A stretch of DNA of 33,052 nucleotides from a bacterium (GCA_024276815.1 JAJRWM010000073.1:1-33052), one strand, 5' to 3'. Counted from the stretch's first letter, positions 8,588 through 17,259 are shown. Notes: generated by a model not told the origin, from the sequence alone. Numbers and translations: made by a program.

Positions 8588-9523
8588 TTAATTACCTCCC
8601 AGGGTGTCGATCGTTCGGTGTACCAGTTTGACACTTTCAGGATGACGTAAAATCATCAGTTGACTGCCGGCCATCATCATGGCGGTAGCCGTAACCGATT
8701 CCCAGAGAATCCCCCGCTTGTTGGCTTCCCCCCACTGAGGCTCATCCGCGGTTGGCGTTTTCGCTTCCTTGGCTTTCCAGGCTTCCGGACCAATATCGTT
8801 GACAATCGGCATTTGCATCATTTCGTCCCCTTGTCTGAGGGCGGCCAGGGTAACCCGCTCCATAACGGAATAGGTGTACTCAAGGCCGTATCCCAAAGCG
8901 CTGGACATGGTATCCATCAGGATCCTGGACTTGTCGAAGCCCATTTGGGTCAGTAGAATATTCAATTGCTTGGCCAGGTTAATATCCAGGTCTGATAAAG
9001 CGATCAGGTGATGATTGTTGGCCATGGCGGCCGCGACGAAGGTCTTGTAATTATCTTCCTGCGCCTTGCCGATAATACAGGAATGACCTTTCGCGGCGTC
9101 ATAAACGCTTTTCATGACCTCCAGATCTTTTTCCGGATGATTGCTGCCCAGAAATATCAGCGGGACGGAGATCTCGTCCAGCATCTTCTTGGTCAGCGCC
9201 ACCGCTTCCCCGACCGAAGTGTCACCCCGGTCAGGATGAGTCGAATCAAACCGCAGGCAAATCAGGTCCGCCTTGACTTCATCCTGGGCGAATTTGGCCC
9301 ACTTGACCGGATCGTCCCAGACTCCGCTCAAAGCCTCGACCAAAGGCGGCGCCCAGTCATCCGGGGTCTTGTCCCGGACCTCGACGGCAACCAATGGTTT
9401 GTTCGGAACCTTGCCTTCAAATTGTAAAAACGGCAGGGCTTCGTTACCACCGATCTTGGCTCCCTGAATATCAAGTTCCTGGATACTTCCCGCGGCTTTC
9501 TCCACGGGTACCACAAAAGCCAT
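8588..9523 (-). CDS. acsD: Corrinoid iron-sulfur protein, small (delta) subunit
   Basis: Small subunit of the corrinoid iron-sulfur protein; a TIM-barrel protein that pairs with AcsC and helps hold the corrinoid. The 311-residue length matches the family, and typical segments are seen (DLICLRFDSTHPD, IPLIFLGSNHPEKD, MDTMSSALGYGLEYTYSVMER, ANKRGILWESVTA). AGGAGG lies about 6 nt before the ATG. It stands between the nickel-insertion ATPase gene and acsC. In Moorella and related acetogens acsD follows acsC, so the order here (acsD before acsC) is reversed. Confidence 0.97.
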   Translation of the reverse strand: MAFVVPVEKAAGSIQELDIQGAKIGGNEALPFLQFEGKVPNKPLVAVEVRDKTPDDWAPPLVEALSGVWDDPVKWAKFAQDEVKADLICLRFDSTHPDRGDTSVGEAVALTKKMLDEISVPLIFLGSNHPEKDLEVMKSVYDAAKGHSCIIGKAQEDNYKTFVAAAMANNHHLIALSDLDINLAKQLNILLTQMGFDKSRILMDTMSSALGYGLEYTYSVMERVTLAALRQGDEMMQMPIVNDIGPEAWKAKEAKTPTADEPQWGEANKRGILWESVTATAMMMAGSQLMILRHPESVKLVHRTIDTLGGN

Positions 9524-9561
9524 GGTATTTCCTCCTCGAAAAGTTTTCTATTTCATTTTTA

Positions 9562-10326
9562 TTACGAAGCCGCCTGAACCAAATCGCCAATAAGCCGGTC
9601 GATAGCTTGATAGGCGGCGCTTTGCTGATCTATGTCGTAAGTCGGCTGCCCCTTTGAGTCCATCTGATAGACGAGCCGGTCCTCGGGAATCGCCGCGGCT
9701 ATATCAAAATTGACCGATTCAATGTAATCAATCAGTTCAGGCGTCAGTTCACCGTCAGCCCGGTTGATAATCAGCTTCTTTTTCCTTACCGCGATATCCA
9801 TCTCATCCACGAGGTCGGAAATGCGTTTCGCTGTCAGGACGCTTCGCTTAATGGGATTAGCTATGATAAACAGGATATCGATTTTCTGGGTTGTCCGGCG
9901 GCTCAGATGCTCCATTCCGGCTTCGTTGTCAATCACGATAAAAGGATAGGAATCAGTCAGTTTTTCAATGATATCCCTGATTAAATTATTGGCGAAACAG
10001 TAGCAACCAGGGCCTTCGGGGCGGCCCATAACCAGGAGATCGTAACCGGCGGCCTCGATGAGACTGCTTTGGATCTTCATGTCCAGGATTTCCGACTTGC
10101 TCATTGAAGCCGGCAAATCCTTGATGCCGGCCAGGACGTTTTCCCTGACGCTGCCGACGGTCGCGGCGACCTCAAGCCCCAGCACTTCATTCAGGGTAGC
10201 GTTGGCGTCCGCGTCAACAGCCAGAACCGGCTTTTTGCCCCGATTGACCAGCGACTTGATGATCAGGCCGGCGAGGGTTGTTTTGCCAGTTCCCCCTTTT
10301 CCGCTTACCGCTATAGTTAAGCTCAT
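9562..10326 (-). CDS. acsF: CooC/AcsF-type nickel-insertion ATPase
   Basis: A 254-residue MinD-like P-loop ATPase of the CooC family, which matures nickel sites of CO dehydrogenase and acetyl-CoA synthase. The deviant Walker A GKGGTGKTT is at residues 9-17, the switch region includes AVDADANATL, and a Cys-X-Cys pair (Cys108 and Cys110, GPGCYCFANN) corresponds to the metal-binding cysteines at the dimer interface of CooC. Because it heads the operon that encodes acetyl-CoA synthase and no CO dehydrogenase gene is present, the AcsF role (nickel loading of AcsB) is more likely than the CooC role; that choice is inference. It starts 38 bp before acsD and has a roughly 150-nt leader. Confidence 0.92.
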   Translation of the reverse strand: MSLTIAVSGKGGTGKTTLAGLIIKSLVNRGKKPVLAVDADANATLNEVLGLEVAATVGSVRENVLAGIKDLPASMSKSEILDMKIQSSLIEAAGYDLLVMGRPEGPGCYCFANNLIRDIIEKLTDSYPFIVIDNEAGMEHLSRRTTQKIDILFIIANPIKRSVLTAKRISDLVDEMDIAVRKKKLIINRADGELTPELIDYIESVNFDIAAAIPEDRLVYQMDSKGQPTYDIDQQSAAYQAIDRLIGDLVQAAS

Positions 10327-10476
10327 ATATAACTTTCCTGATCGTAACTATTAATTTCTTAGGGAGAATGAATTAAATCCACGATGGTATGCCGTTAATT
10401 CAAAGACAAATGGTTTTCCCGGGAAGTATCCCACCATTAATTATAACATTCAACCATGTATAGCTAAGGTGAGAAG

Positions 10477-10503
10477 ATTTTATCACGGTTATTTTTTTGT
10501 CAA
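10477..10503 (-). promoter_or_regulatory. Probable promoter of the acs operon
   Basis: On the minus strand TTGACA (10503-10498) is followed, after 15 bp, by TAAAAT (10482-10477). The consensus -35 is exact but the spacing is short. The transcript would have a leader of about 140 nt to the acsF ATG, containing the palindrome TTCCCGGGAA near 10415-10424. I see no cobalamin riboswitch signature in the leader. Confidence 0.5.
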
Positions 10504-10521
10504 GTTTTTTATCCATTGAGA

Positions 10522-10535
10522 AGTAACGCGTCAGT
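10522..10535. repeat. Third copy of the AGTAACGCGTCAGT repeat
   Basis: The 14-bp core of the 4106/4236 direct repeat occurs once more here, between the end of the 807-residue TPR gene and the acs operon promoter. The flanking bases differ from the other two copies. Confidence 0.6.
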
Positions 10536-10546
10536 GAAGCGGGAAA

Positions 10547-12970
10547 TCAGTAGTACTCGCTTTCCCTGAGAGGAGCGTTAATAATTAAATCCCGAAGTTT
10601 TTGTAAATGTTTTTGCCTCAGTTGGGAGATGGTTGTCTTGGTCACTTCCGAGAAGGGCTGCAAGGAGTTGATGACAGAAAGACTGTTTTCCTGAAAAACA
10701 TGCGCCGCCTCGGATTTAAACCGGCCGGTTTTCAACTCGTCCAGAATCTCGAGGCTGTTTTCAACCTGAAAATCCGCCTGGCTGATCTTGATTTCAAACT
10801 GGTAGGGGTTTTCAGGAAAATCGTTTTCAATCCGCTTTAAATATTTAATGGCTAAAGGGATGTCCCCCGATTTTTGCGCTTCCAGAAAAAGAAGGTAAAG
10901 AGCTTCTTCAGCCAGGCCTGTTTTCTTGAATTTATCGGTGAAATTTTTCAGGACGGTTCGGACGCCATACCAGTCCTCGCCTAGAAAATGGCTGAATCCC
11001 AAAGCGAAATTAACCGTTTCGATTAACCGGTGGCCGGGAAAACTGACCATGAATTGATTAAATTCCATGCCGGCTTCGGTGAATTTATTGTTTTTGAAAT
11101 GAATCACCGCGAGACGGTATTGAGCCAGCGGAGCGATTGGCGTATCCGGGTAAACAACCGGAATGTTCCGATAATACCTGGCGGCTTCGAAATAATTGCC
11201 CAGTTCATAATGAATATTGGCGAGCAGGAAACAAGCTCTTTCACTTTCATTGGCGTTGGGGAACCGGGTGACGAGTTTTTCCAGGGTCAGCACGGCGTCG
11301 ATGTTGTCTTTGGTCAGATAATAACAATAGCCCAGCTTGTATAAGACTTCAGGAAAAACGAATTCTTTTTGCTCTTTGCTCTTCAGGGACAACTTGAAAT
11401 TCCTGATAGCTTCCTGGTAGAGTTTTTTCTGATAAAAAATCTGGCCCCGCCAGTAATAGGACAGCGAGGTTTCAATATAATCAGGATAGCGCTCGATAAT
11501 ATCGTTCAGCAACCGGAGCGCGCTCTCGGTATCCCCGGCTAAAAAACTGGTTTGCGCCAGATAATTTGACAGGCGGATCTTCATCTTTTCATCCGGCGAC
11601 TCCGCTAAAAGTTTCTGGTAAATTTGCCGGGCTTTCCGCCAGTTGTTTTTGTGGCGGTATATGGAGGCTTGTCCCAGATAGGCTTTGTAAACCAGTTTGT
11701 CGCCGGGAGGAAGTTTCTGTATCGCTAACAGGTAGTATTGCAGCGCGGCGTTATCGTTGCCCATTTTCAGGTTGCTTTCAGCCAGCATGAAGTATGAATC
11801 AATCGCGAAATCAAGGTCGTTTAATTGCTGAACGCTTTTCAGGTAATTTTCGCTGGCCAGGCTGAAAAATGGTTTCCAGTTCACCCCGGCCGGTTCATTA
11901 TGTTGATCGGAAGCCTGGCTTATAATGTTGATGTATGACGCGATCGCGGTAGGATAATCTCCGTCCTTCTGGGCGTTTTGGCCAATGATAAAATAGGCGT
12001 TGGGAGTGAACTTGCTGTCCGGGTAGGCGTTTATCAGTTTTTTCAGAACCTTCACCGCCGTACGCGGCTGGTTGATTTCCCGGTAAATCCGGGCCAGATT
12101 GAATAACGACTCCGCCCTCTGTTCGCTGGCGGGATAGTCGTCTATCAGTTGCCGGTACTTTTGTATGGCCAACAGGTTCAGGGACTGTTCTTTGGCAATC
12201 TGCGCCTTGAGAAAGATACTTTTCGGGGCGTAAGGGGATTCCGGATAATTGATCACTATCTGGTCAAGATAATCAAAGGTCTCCTCCCGGTTGTCCGCGG
12301 TCACTCCCTCCCGGTAGCTTGCCCAGCCCAAACCGTAATAGGCCGCCGCCGCGCTTTCCGAGCTATCAAGTTTCAATAAGCGCTTGAGGGTTTTTCGCGC
12401 CTGGGGGAACGCTCCAATCTCCAGCCAGGCCTTGGCCAGAATCGACAGGGAATCTTTGGCCAGAAAGTGGCGGGGATATTTCTTGACCAGACGGTTAATC
12501 ACCAGTTCGGCCTCGTTCAGTTTCTTCTGGGCGATCAGGGTCTGACTTTCCAGGTAGATCGCTTCCACCGCTTGATAGGTGGTGGGGAAATCGGAATATA
12601 GTTTTTGAAAGACGGCCACGGCGTTGGGATATTGTTTCAGCTGGTAATAAGTTTTACCCAGGGCCAACAGAACGTCGCTTATCTTGCCATGACCATAATA
12701 ACTGCTGATAAAGGTCTGATAATACTCAAGCGCCAGAAGATAATTCTTCTGTTCTTCGTATATCCGTCCTAAATAAAAAACCGCCTCCGGGAGATTGCGG
12801 TTATCCTGGTCGGCCTGTTTGATGAAAACTTTAAACAAATTGATTGATTGGGAATAATTTTTATTGTTGTAGGACTCCAGGGCATTTTGATACACTTGGT
12901 CAAGGTTTTGGCCCCAAATATTTGTCATGAGGGAAATAAATAATAATATGGTAACCAGCGACCAGCGCAT
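10547..12970 (-). CDS. Exported TPR-repeat protein
   Basis: An 807-residue protein that begins with a signal peptide (MRWSLVTILLFISLMTNIWG, cleavage likely before QNLDQVY) and continues as TPR units of about 35-40 residues with the motif YP-x-S/T-x(3)-A and A-x(2)-Y-x-I/L-G, similar to BamD/YbgF-type periplasmic TPR proteins. No lipobox cysteine is seen, so a soluble periplasmic or exported solenoid is most likely. GGGAG lies 6 nt ahead of the ATG. The gene stands alone on this strand. Its 5' end overlaps the 5' end of the divergent M24 peptidase gene, so its promoter must lie inside that gene. The function is otherwise unknown. Confidence 0.9.
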   Translation of the reverse strand: MRWSLVTILLFISLMTNIWGQNLDQVYQNALESYNNKNYSQSINLFKVFIKQADQDNRNLPEAVFYLGRIYEEQKNYLLALEYYQTFISSYYGHGKISDVLLALGKTYYQLKQYPNAVAVFQKLYSDFPTTYQAVEAIYLESQTLIAQKKLNEAELVINRLVKKYPRHFLAKDSLSILAKAWLEIGAFPQARKTLKRLLKLDSSESAAAAYYGLGWASYREGVTADNREETFDYLDQIVINYPESPYAPKSIFLKAQIAKEQSLNLLAIQKYRQLIDDYPASEQRAESLFNLARIYREINQPRTAVKVLKKLINAYPDSKFTPNAYFIIGQNAQKDGDYPTAIASYINIISQASDQHNEPAGVNWKPFFSLASENYLKSVQQLNDLDFAIDSYFMLAESNLKMGNDNAALQYYLLAIQKLPPGDKLVYKAYLGQASIYRHKNNWRKARQIYQKLLAESPDEKMKIRLSNYLAQTSFLAGDTESALRLLNDIIERYPDYIETSLSYYWRGQIFYQKKLYQEAIRNFKLSLKSKEQKEFVFPEVLYKLGYCYYLTKDNIDAVLTLEKLVTRFPNANESERACFLLANIHYELGNYFEAARYYRNIPVVYPDTPIAPLAQYRLAVIHFKNNKFTEAGMEFNQFMVSFPGHRLIETVNFALGFSHFLGEDWYGVRTVLKNFTDKFKKTGLAEEALYLLFLEAQKSGDIPLAIKYLKRIENDFPENPYQFEIKISQADFQVENSLEILDELKTGRFKSEAAHVFQENSLSVINSLQPFSEVTKTTISQLRQKHLQKLRDLIINAPLRESEYY

Positions 12971-14090
12971 GGAAGCTCCCGTTTATGATCCGTCGGTAAG
13001 ATTAAGCGCTTTTGAAGCCAAGATAGAACAAACGCTGCTCCTGATCGACATTCCCTTGCTCATACTCAACCTCAAAGAGAGAAACCCCAACTATATAATG
13101 TATACCACTATTGAGGACCACGCTTCGCCAGCGGCCTTGATAATTAATCCGGACGGCGGCACTAGTCTTATCGTCAACAATATGGAACTGGATCTGGTCC
13201 GGCATTATTCTCAAAACTGCACCATCCGATTATACGGTGGAATGGCTGAATTTTACAAGCGTTTACATGAGGCTTTACCGGCGGGCGAGAAAATCTATGG
13301 CGAGATTTCGGAAAACCTTTCTGACCTGGACCTTTTGCCGCGGCACATTTATTCAAAGTTAACGGATAATTACGTCATCGAATCAGCTCGTGATATTCTG
13401 GTAGAACTGCGTTCAGTGAAAACGGAGCAGGAACTGCGATTTATTAATGTCGCCGTTCAGGAAACCCTGGATATTTTTGAACAAATCAGACCGCTGCTGG
13501 TCGCCGGGACGCCGGAAGCCGTTATCGCCCACGAAATAATGACCACGATAATCAGGCAGTACGCCAATATATCGTTTAAACCGATAGTTTCCAGCGGGCC
13601 GAGAGTGATCAACCCGCATCCGGTGCGGCACACCGGCCGGGAGTTAAAAAACGGCGACTGGCTGATCATCGATTTTGGCTTGAGCATCAACGGCTACACT
13701 TCAGACCTGACGCGCACCTATTTGATTGGCGGCGACTTCCGGGAGCATCCGTTTTATCAGACCTATGAAGAAATGTATCAGTTGTTGATTACCGAGGATC
13801 TAACTCAACTGACACCACGGACGCTGGCGTTGAAATTGCGTGAAATCGTAAACGGGAAAAACCTGGCCGGGTTTGAGAAGCACGGGTATGGTCATGGGCT
13901 GGGGGTGGAAATCCATGATATTTCCCCCAGCATCTCAACCTGCAAAAGTTTGCTCTCTGAAAAACCTTTGCGTGACAACATGGTTTTTACTTTTGAGCCG
14001 GGATTTTATGATGATGAGACTCTGACCGGCTTTAGAATAGAGAACGATTTTTTGATTGAAAAGGGAAAAGCGGTCAGGCTGGGGAAATGA
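12948..14090 (+). CDS. M24-family metallopeptidase (Xaa-Pro aminopeptidase/prolidase-like)
   Basis: A creatinase-fold ('pita bread') metallopeptidase of about 380 residues, expected to release N-terminal residues preceding proline or to split Xaa-Pro dipeptides in the cytoplasm. All five metal ligands are visible: Asp in WLIIDFGLS, Asp in GYTSDLTRTY, His in YGHGLGVEIHD, Glu in FTFEPGFYD and Glu in GFRIENDFL. The N-terminal creatinase-like domain (about 20-160) is diverged. The start is uncertain: ATGs at 12927, 12948 and 12969 are in frame and none has a good ribosome-binding site; I took 12948 because GAGGG lies upstream. All three overlap the start of the divergent TPR gene. Confidence 0.9.
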   Translation: MVTSDQRMEAPVYDPSVRLSAFEAKIEQTLLLIDIPLLILNLKERNPNYIMYTTIEDHASPAALIINPDGGTSLIVNNMELDLVRHYSQNCTIRLYGGMAEFYKRLHEALPAGEKIYGEISENLSDLDLLPRHIYSKLTDNYVIESARDILVELRSVKTEQELRFINVAVQETLDIFEQIRPLLVAGTPEAVIAHEIMTTIIRQYANISFKPIVSSGPRVINPHPVRHTGRELKNGDWLIIDFGLSINGYTSDLTRTYLIGGDFREHPFYQTYEEMYQLLITEDLTQLTPRTLALKLREIVNGKNLAGFEKHGYGHGLGVEIHDISPSISTCKSLLSEKPLRDNMVFTFEPGFYDDETLTGFRIENDFLIEKGKAVRLGK

Positions 14091-14152
14091 CCATGTAGTC
14101 GATGTTGTTGTTAACATCACGAATACTCATGCGGGGATGAATGGCTTGTTTC

Positions 14153-15211
14153 TTATAACTTTCGGTATCTGGTTGTTCGGCCCTCTCCCAACCGTTCAAT
14201 CCTCTTTAAGCGCAGAAGCTTAGTCAATGCCTGGTTGACCGTAGGCCGGGCGGTTTTCGTTCGTTTCGCTATTTCGCCTGGGGAAGCCTCGCTAACCGAT
14301 TGTAAATAACGCCACACTGTCAGTTGCTTGGGCGAGAGAATCTTCTCGATGTTTTCCTGTGACAGCAGTTCCACCGCCAGCGCTGACTGCTTAAGAAAAA
14401 TTGTTAAGAAGAAGTCCAGCCAGGGAGCGATGTCTTCCTGGTCATTCCGAAGTTTTTTCTGGCTTTTACGTAAAGCCCTGTAATAATCAGATTTATTATC
14501 CTCCACCAGTTTTTCGTGAGACACGTAAGGCATATACAAGTAACCCTCTTTAAGCAGGAGCAGGTTAGTAAGGATGCGGGACAGGCGGCCGTTACCATCC
14601 AGGAAAGGGTGGATTTTCAGAAACTCAAGGAGAAAATTACCCACAATTAACAGCGGATGATGTTTCTTTTCCTCAAGCGCTTTTTGTGTCCACCCAACCA
14701 GTTCCCGCGTTTCTTTGGGGGTGAGAAAGATTGGCGTTGTGTCAAGCAGGACGCCGATAGATTTACCGGTTTTGTCTATCATCTCAATTCTATTCTCAGT
14801 TTTTTTATAATCACCCAGATGTCCCTGATCTTTTTCAGCGTACTTCAAAAGCTCTTTATGGAAATGTTTGATGGTGTTCTCGGAAAACTTTATAGACTCC
14901 CAGGAATTAAACACGTTTTCCAATAGCTCAAAATAGCCCTTAACTTCCTGCCTGTCACGATTGGTAAACTTCTGAATATCAATGCCCAGCATTAATTTTT
15001 CAACGTCGTCATCAGACAAACGGGCACCCTCGATACGGGTGGAAGCGCCTGTGGAAGTGACCAGGACGGATCTTTTCAGGCGGCCTAAAAGCTGGGGATT
15101 TAACCTGGCCCCGGCGACCCACTGACCTTTTAACTCATCGATCTTGATGATCTTTGACCAAATCTCGCTGGGAATGAGTTTTAGCCGGTTATCAAGGCTA
15201 TTATTTTTCAC
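14153..15211 (-). CDS. Fic-domain AMP-transferase with autoinhibitory motif and C-terminal winged helix
   Basis: Fic proteins transfer AMP (or another nucleotide part) to a hydroxyl side chain of a target protein. The 352-residue product has an N-terminal inhibitory motif of the [S/T]xxxE[G/N] type (Ser57 to Gly62, STRIEG), the Fic core motif HPFLDGNGR at 201-209 with catalytic His201, and a C-terminal winged helix-turn-helix (about 290-352: SPGEIAKRTKTARPTVNQAL). This is a class II, self-inhibited Fic protein with its own DNA-binding domain. The GTG start is preceded by GAGGAA 7 nt upstream. It is monocistronic, and tandem repeats overlap its promoter, so it may repress itself (inference). 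No antitoxin gene is adjacent, which fits intramolecular inhibition. Confidence 0.93.
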   Translation of the reverse strand: MKNNSLDNRLKLIPSEIWSKIIKIDELKGQWVAGARLNPQLLGRLKRSVLVTSTGASTRIEGARLSDDDVEKLMLGIDIQKFTNRDRQEVKGYFELLENVFNSWESIKFSENTIKHFHKELLKYAEKDQGHLGDYKKTENRIEMIDKTGKSIGVLLDTTPIFLTPKETRELVGWTQKALEEKKHHPLLIVGNFLLEFLKIHPFLDGNGRLSRILTNLLLLKEGYLYMPYVSHEKLVEDNKSDYYRALRKSQKKLRNDQEDIAPWLDFFLTIFLKQSALAVELLSQENIEKILSPKQLTVWRYLQSVSEASPGEIAKRTKTARPTVNQALTKLLRLKRIERLGEGRTTRYRKL

Positions 15212-15234
15212 TATATATTCCTCTGCATATTAAC

Positions 15235-15263
15235 TATATTAGATTATATTAGATTATATTAGG
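15235..15263 (-). promoter_or_regulatory. Tandem 10-bp repeats over the fic promoter
   Basis: The unit TATATTAGAT is repeated almost three times without interruption. Read on the minus strand it supplies two TATAAT-like -10 sequences just ahead of the Fic ribosome-binding site. The one-turn periodicity of 10 bp would place a DNA-binding protein on one face of the helix; the winged helix of the Fic protein is the obvious candidate. Confidence 0.45.
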
Positions 15264-15358
15264 AAAGTCAACCCGTCTTGTGACCTCCCAGGGTCATTTA
15301 AAACTTCAACCTAAGTAACTACAGTTCTTAGATAAGGTTGATTTTCTTATTGATGATT

Positions 15359-15392
15359 TTTAGTTGGCTTGTAAGGCCGAAGGCCAACTAAA
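15359..15392. terminator. Stem-loop with T-run (plus-strand orientation)
   Basis: A 10-bp perfect stem (TTTAGTTGGC with GCCAACTAAA) followed on the plus strand by GTTTTTTG. It lies between two minus-strand genes and no plus-strand gene feeds into it, so its role is unclear. It adjoins the repeat at 15390-15475. Confidence 0.35.
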
Positions 15393-15475
15393 GTTTTTTG
15401 GGGAAGGTGTCGGAAAGAAGCATGCTGCTTCACCCAATGCGCCTTCGGCGTAAAAAGGGGTTTCCAAGGTTCTTG
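15390..15475. repeat. 86-bp repeat, copy 1 (family with GCCTTCGGC core)
   Basis: Closely related to 24069-24154: both run from AAAGTTT through GAAGCA/TGCTTC hairpin arms, CACCCAAT, GCCTTCGGC and TTCCCAAGGTTCTT-like sequence. This copy lies just beyond the 3' end of the TPR gene at 15505. The remaining gap from 15264 to 15389 shows no gene. Confidence 0.65.
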
Positions 15476-15504
15476 TTTTGCCTTACATAATGTCTTGTTT
15501 TGTC

Positions 15505-16380
15505 CTAATATTCTTCCAGGGCGCGTCTCGCCTCAAGATGATCGGGGTCCAGCTTGATGGTTTGCTTCCATTCCTTATGTGCCCGGCGGTGTTCTTCCAG
15601 TTTATAATAAGCCAGCCCCAAACCAAAATGATAATTGGCGTGGCCAGGATCCAGTTCCACCGCTTTTAAATAATGAACTTTGGCGTCGGAAAAGCGGCCG
15701 ACATTGAAATAGAGCACCCCAAGATTAAAATAAGCTGAAGAATAGTTGGGATTCAGCTTGACGGCTTTGAGGTACTCCGCCAGAGCCTTGGAGTAATCTT
15801 TTCTCTGGTAGTAAGCATAACCTAATCCATTATGAGCTTCCGCGCTGTTCGGGTTTTTGCTCAAGACCAGGGAAAAACTGGCGATATCATAGAAAACCCT
15901 GACATCGCGGTTTTGAGGATTTTTGGTCAAGACGGTTTTAAACTCGTTAATCGCCCGGGCGTAATGCTTGCTGTTTAAATAAGCCTGTCCCAAGACAATA
16001 TGCGCTTCCTCAAAATAGTCAGTCTTCTGGCTGACGGCTTTGAGATAATGGGGCACCACCAGGTTATGATCGCCTAACTGCGATGATATATAGCCAATCT
16101 GAAAATGCGCCTTCGCTTCATTGGGATACTGTTTAACAATCCCCTGATAAAGATCGCGGGCCTCTTTCAGCCGGCTCTCCTCGACCATCTGATCCGCCTG
16201 CTGGTATAACTGGGTGGGCGATAACGAAGCGGTTGAGGAAGGCTCCTGTTCCTGAGCGGTTTCCGGCGCAAGGTTGCTTTTCGATGGTACGGAAGCCGTG
16301 GGAGGAGGTCCGTAGATCTTGGTTTGGGCCATGTATTTCTGCTGGGCCAGCCGATGAATACCGCTGACGCCATTGGGCAT
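15505..16380 (-). CDS. TPR protein, in frame with and probably part of the upstream kinase
   Basis: A 291-residue reading frame with a Pro/Ser/Thr-rich N-terminus (about 20-60) and classic 34-residue TPR units from about 55 to the end (for example AEAHNGLGYAYYQRKDYSKALAEYLKAV-type repeats with Y-x-A/N and A-x(3)-Y). There is no ribosome-binding site before its ATG. The frame continues upstream without another stop through codons for RKDEPAQPAT directly to the TAA that ends the Ser/Thr kinase. Kinases with C-terminal TPR domains are common, so this is either a separate TPR partner or the detached C-terminal half of a kinase-TPR fusion. It is the last gene of the DUF3842-CooT-PP2C-kinase set. 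Confidence 0.85.
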   Translation of the reverse strand: MPNGVSGIHRLAQQKYMAQTKIYGPPPTASVPSKSNLAPETAQEQEPSSTASLSPTQLYQQADQMVEESRLKEARDLYQGIVKQYPNEAKAHFQIGYISSQLGDHNLVVPHYLKAVSQKTDYFEEAHIVLGQAYLNSKHYARAINEFKTVLTKNPQNRDVRVFYDIASFSLVLSKNPNSAEAHNGLGYAYYQRKDYSKALAEYLKAVKLNPNYSSAYFNLGVLYFNVGRFSDAKVHYLKAVELDPGHANYHFGLGLAYYKLEEHRRAHKEWKQTIKLDPDHLEARRALEEY

Positions 16381-16410
16381 TGTTGCCGGTTGGGCCGGCT
16401 CATCTTTCCT

Positions 16411-17259
16411 TTATTCAACCGGAGGCCTTATCTCACCCTTGAACACCTTGCCTAAATGTTCCAGGTCCTGGGCTAACTCAGCGCCGCTCTGATAGCGGTC
16501 ATCAGCTTTTTTCTCCAGGCACCGCAAAATGACCCGTTCCGTCTCCTCCGTCAGTTCCGGATTGATGGACCTGGGTTTGGGCGGTATGGTATAAATATGG
16601 TCATGCAGCATGGCGTGATCGCTCTTGACCTTGAAGGGGGCGCAACCGGTAAATATTTCATAGAGGATTATCCCCAGCGAGTAAATATCGCTGCGACCGT
16701 CAATCTGTTCTCCGCGCGCCTGCTCCGGAGACATGTACTTGGGAGTGCCGATCTTGGTCCCGGCGGAAGTCAGGATTGTCGAATCGGTCAAGTGAGCGAT
16801 ACCAAAATCAGTAACTTTTATTTTCAGTTCGCTGGTCATAAGGATGTTGGCCGGCTTGATGTCCCGATGGATAATACCCTTGCTGTGAGCGTAATCTAAA
16901 GCCCGGGCGATTTGTCCCCCGATGTCCGCCGCGATAGCCGGCTCGATGACCTTGTTGCGCTCAAAATAATAATGGGCCAGGTTGGTTTCGCTGACATATT
17001 CCATGGCGAAATAGTGCACGTCGTCTACCTGGCCGACATCGAAGATTTGCACGATACTGGGATGGTTTAAGCGGGCGACCGCCAGAGCCTCACGATGGAA
17101 ACGCTTAACGAACTGCTCGTTGAAACTAAGCTGGGGAGGGAGGATTTTGATGGCGACTTCACGCTTGAGGTTGGTTTGTTCGGCCTTATAGACGATCGCC
17201 ATGCCGCCTTCGCCGATTTTCTCCAGTAATAAATAATTGCCGAGCTGCTTGCCGATCAT
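16411..17259 (-). CDS. PknB-type Ser/Thr protein kinase
   Basis: A eukaryote-like protein kinase. The glycine loop [11 protein letters not shown] is at about 16-26, the ATP-binding Lys is Lys38 in VAIKIL, the catalytic loop [10 protein letters not shown] has Asp133, DFG is at 151-153, the activation segment has [10 protein letters not shown], and the C-lobe [13 protein letters not shown] is present, so every key residue is intact. The kinase domain ends at about 270 and the frame stops 12 residues later, without the membrane segment or PASTA domains of many PknB kinases. A single TAA separates it from an in-frame TPR region. It is clustered with its natural antagonist, a PP2C phosphatase, 159 bp upstream. 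ATG start; substrates unknown. Confidence 0.96.
   Translation of the reverse strand: MIGKQLGNYLLLEKIGEGGMAIVYKAEQTNLKREVAIKILPPQLSFNEQFVKRFHREALAVARLNHPSIVQIFDVGQVDDVHYFAMEYVSETNLAHYYFERNKVIEPAIAADIGGQIARALDYAHSKGIIHRDIKPANILMTSELKIKVTDFGIAHLTDSTILTSAGTKIGTPKYMSPEQARGEQIDGRSDIYSLGIILYEIFTGCAPFKVKSDHAMLHDHIYTIPPKPRSINPELTEETERVILRCLEKKADDRYQSGAELAQDLEHLGKVFKGEIRPPVE

Noticed and set aside
10327-10476. Cobalamin riboswitch in the leader of the acs operon, suggested by the corrinoid protein genes.
   Set aside because: No B12-box-like conserved core or matching helices are visible; only a short palindrome is present.
14153-15211. Fic/Phd-type toxin-antitoxin pair.
   Set aside because: No small antitoxin gene is adjacent and the inhibitory motif is within the Fic protein itself.
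16167-16418. Frame starting with TTG at 16418, with MSRPN from an internal ATG (16403), as the start of the gene after the kinase.
   Set aside because: It overlaps the TPR gene in another frame and is Arg/Pro-rich with no family resemblance, as expected of a shadow frame.
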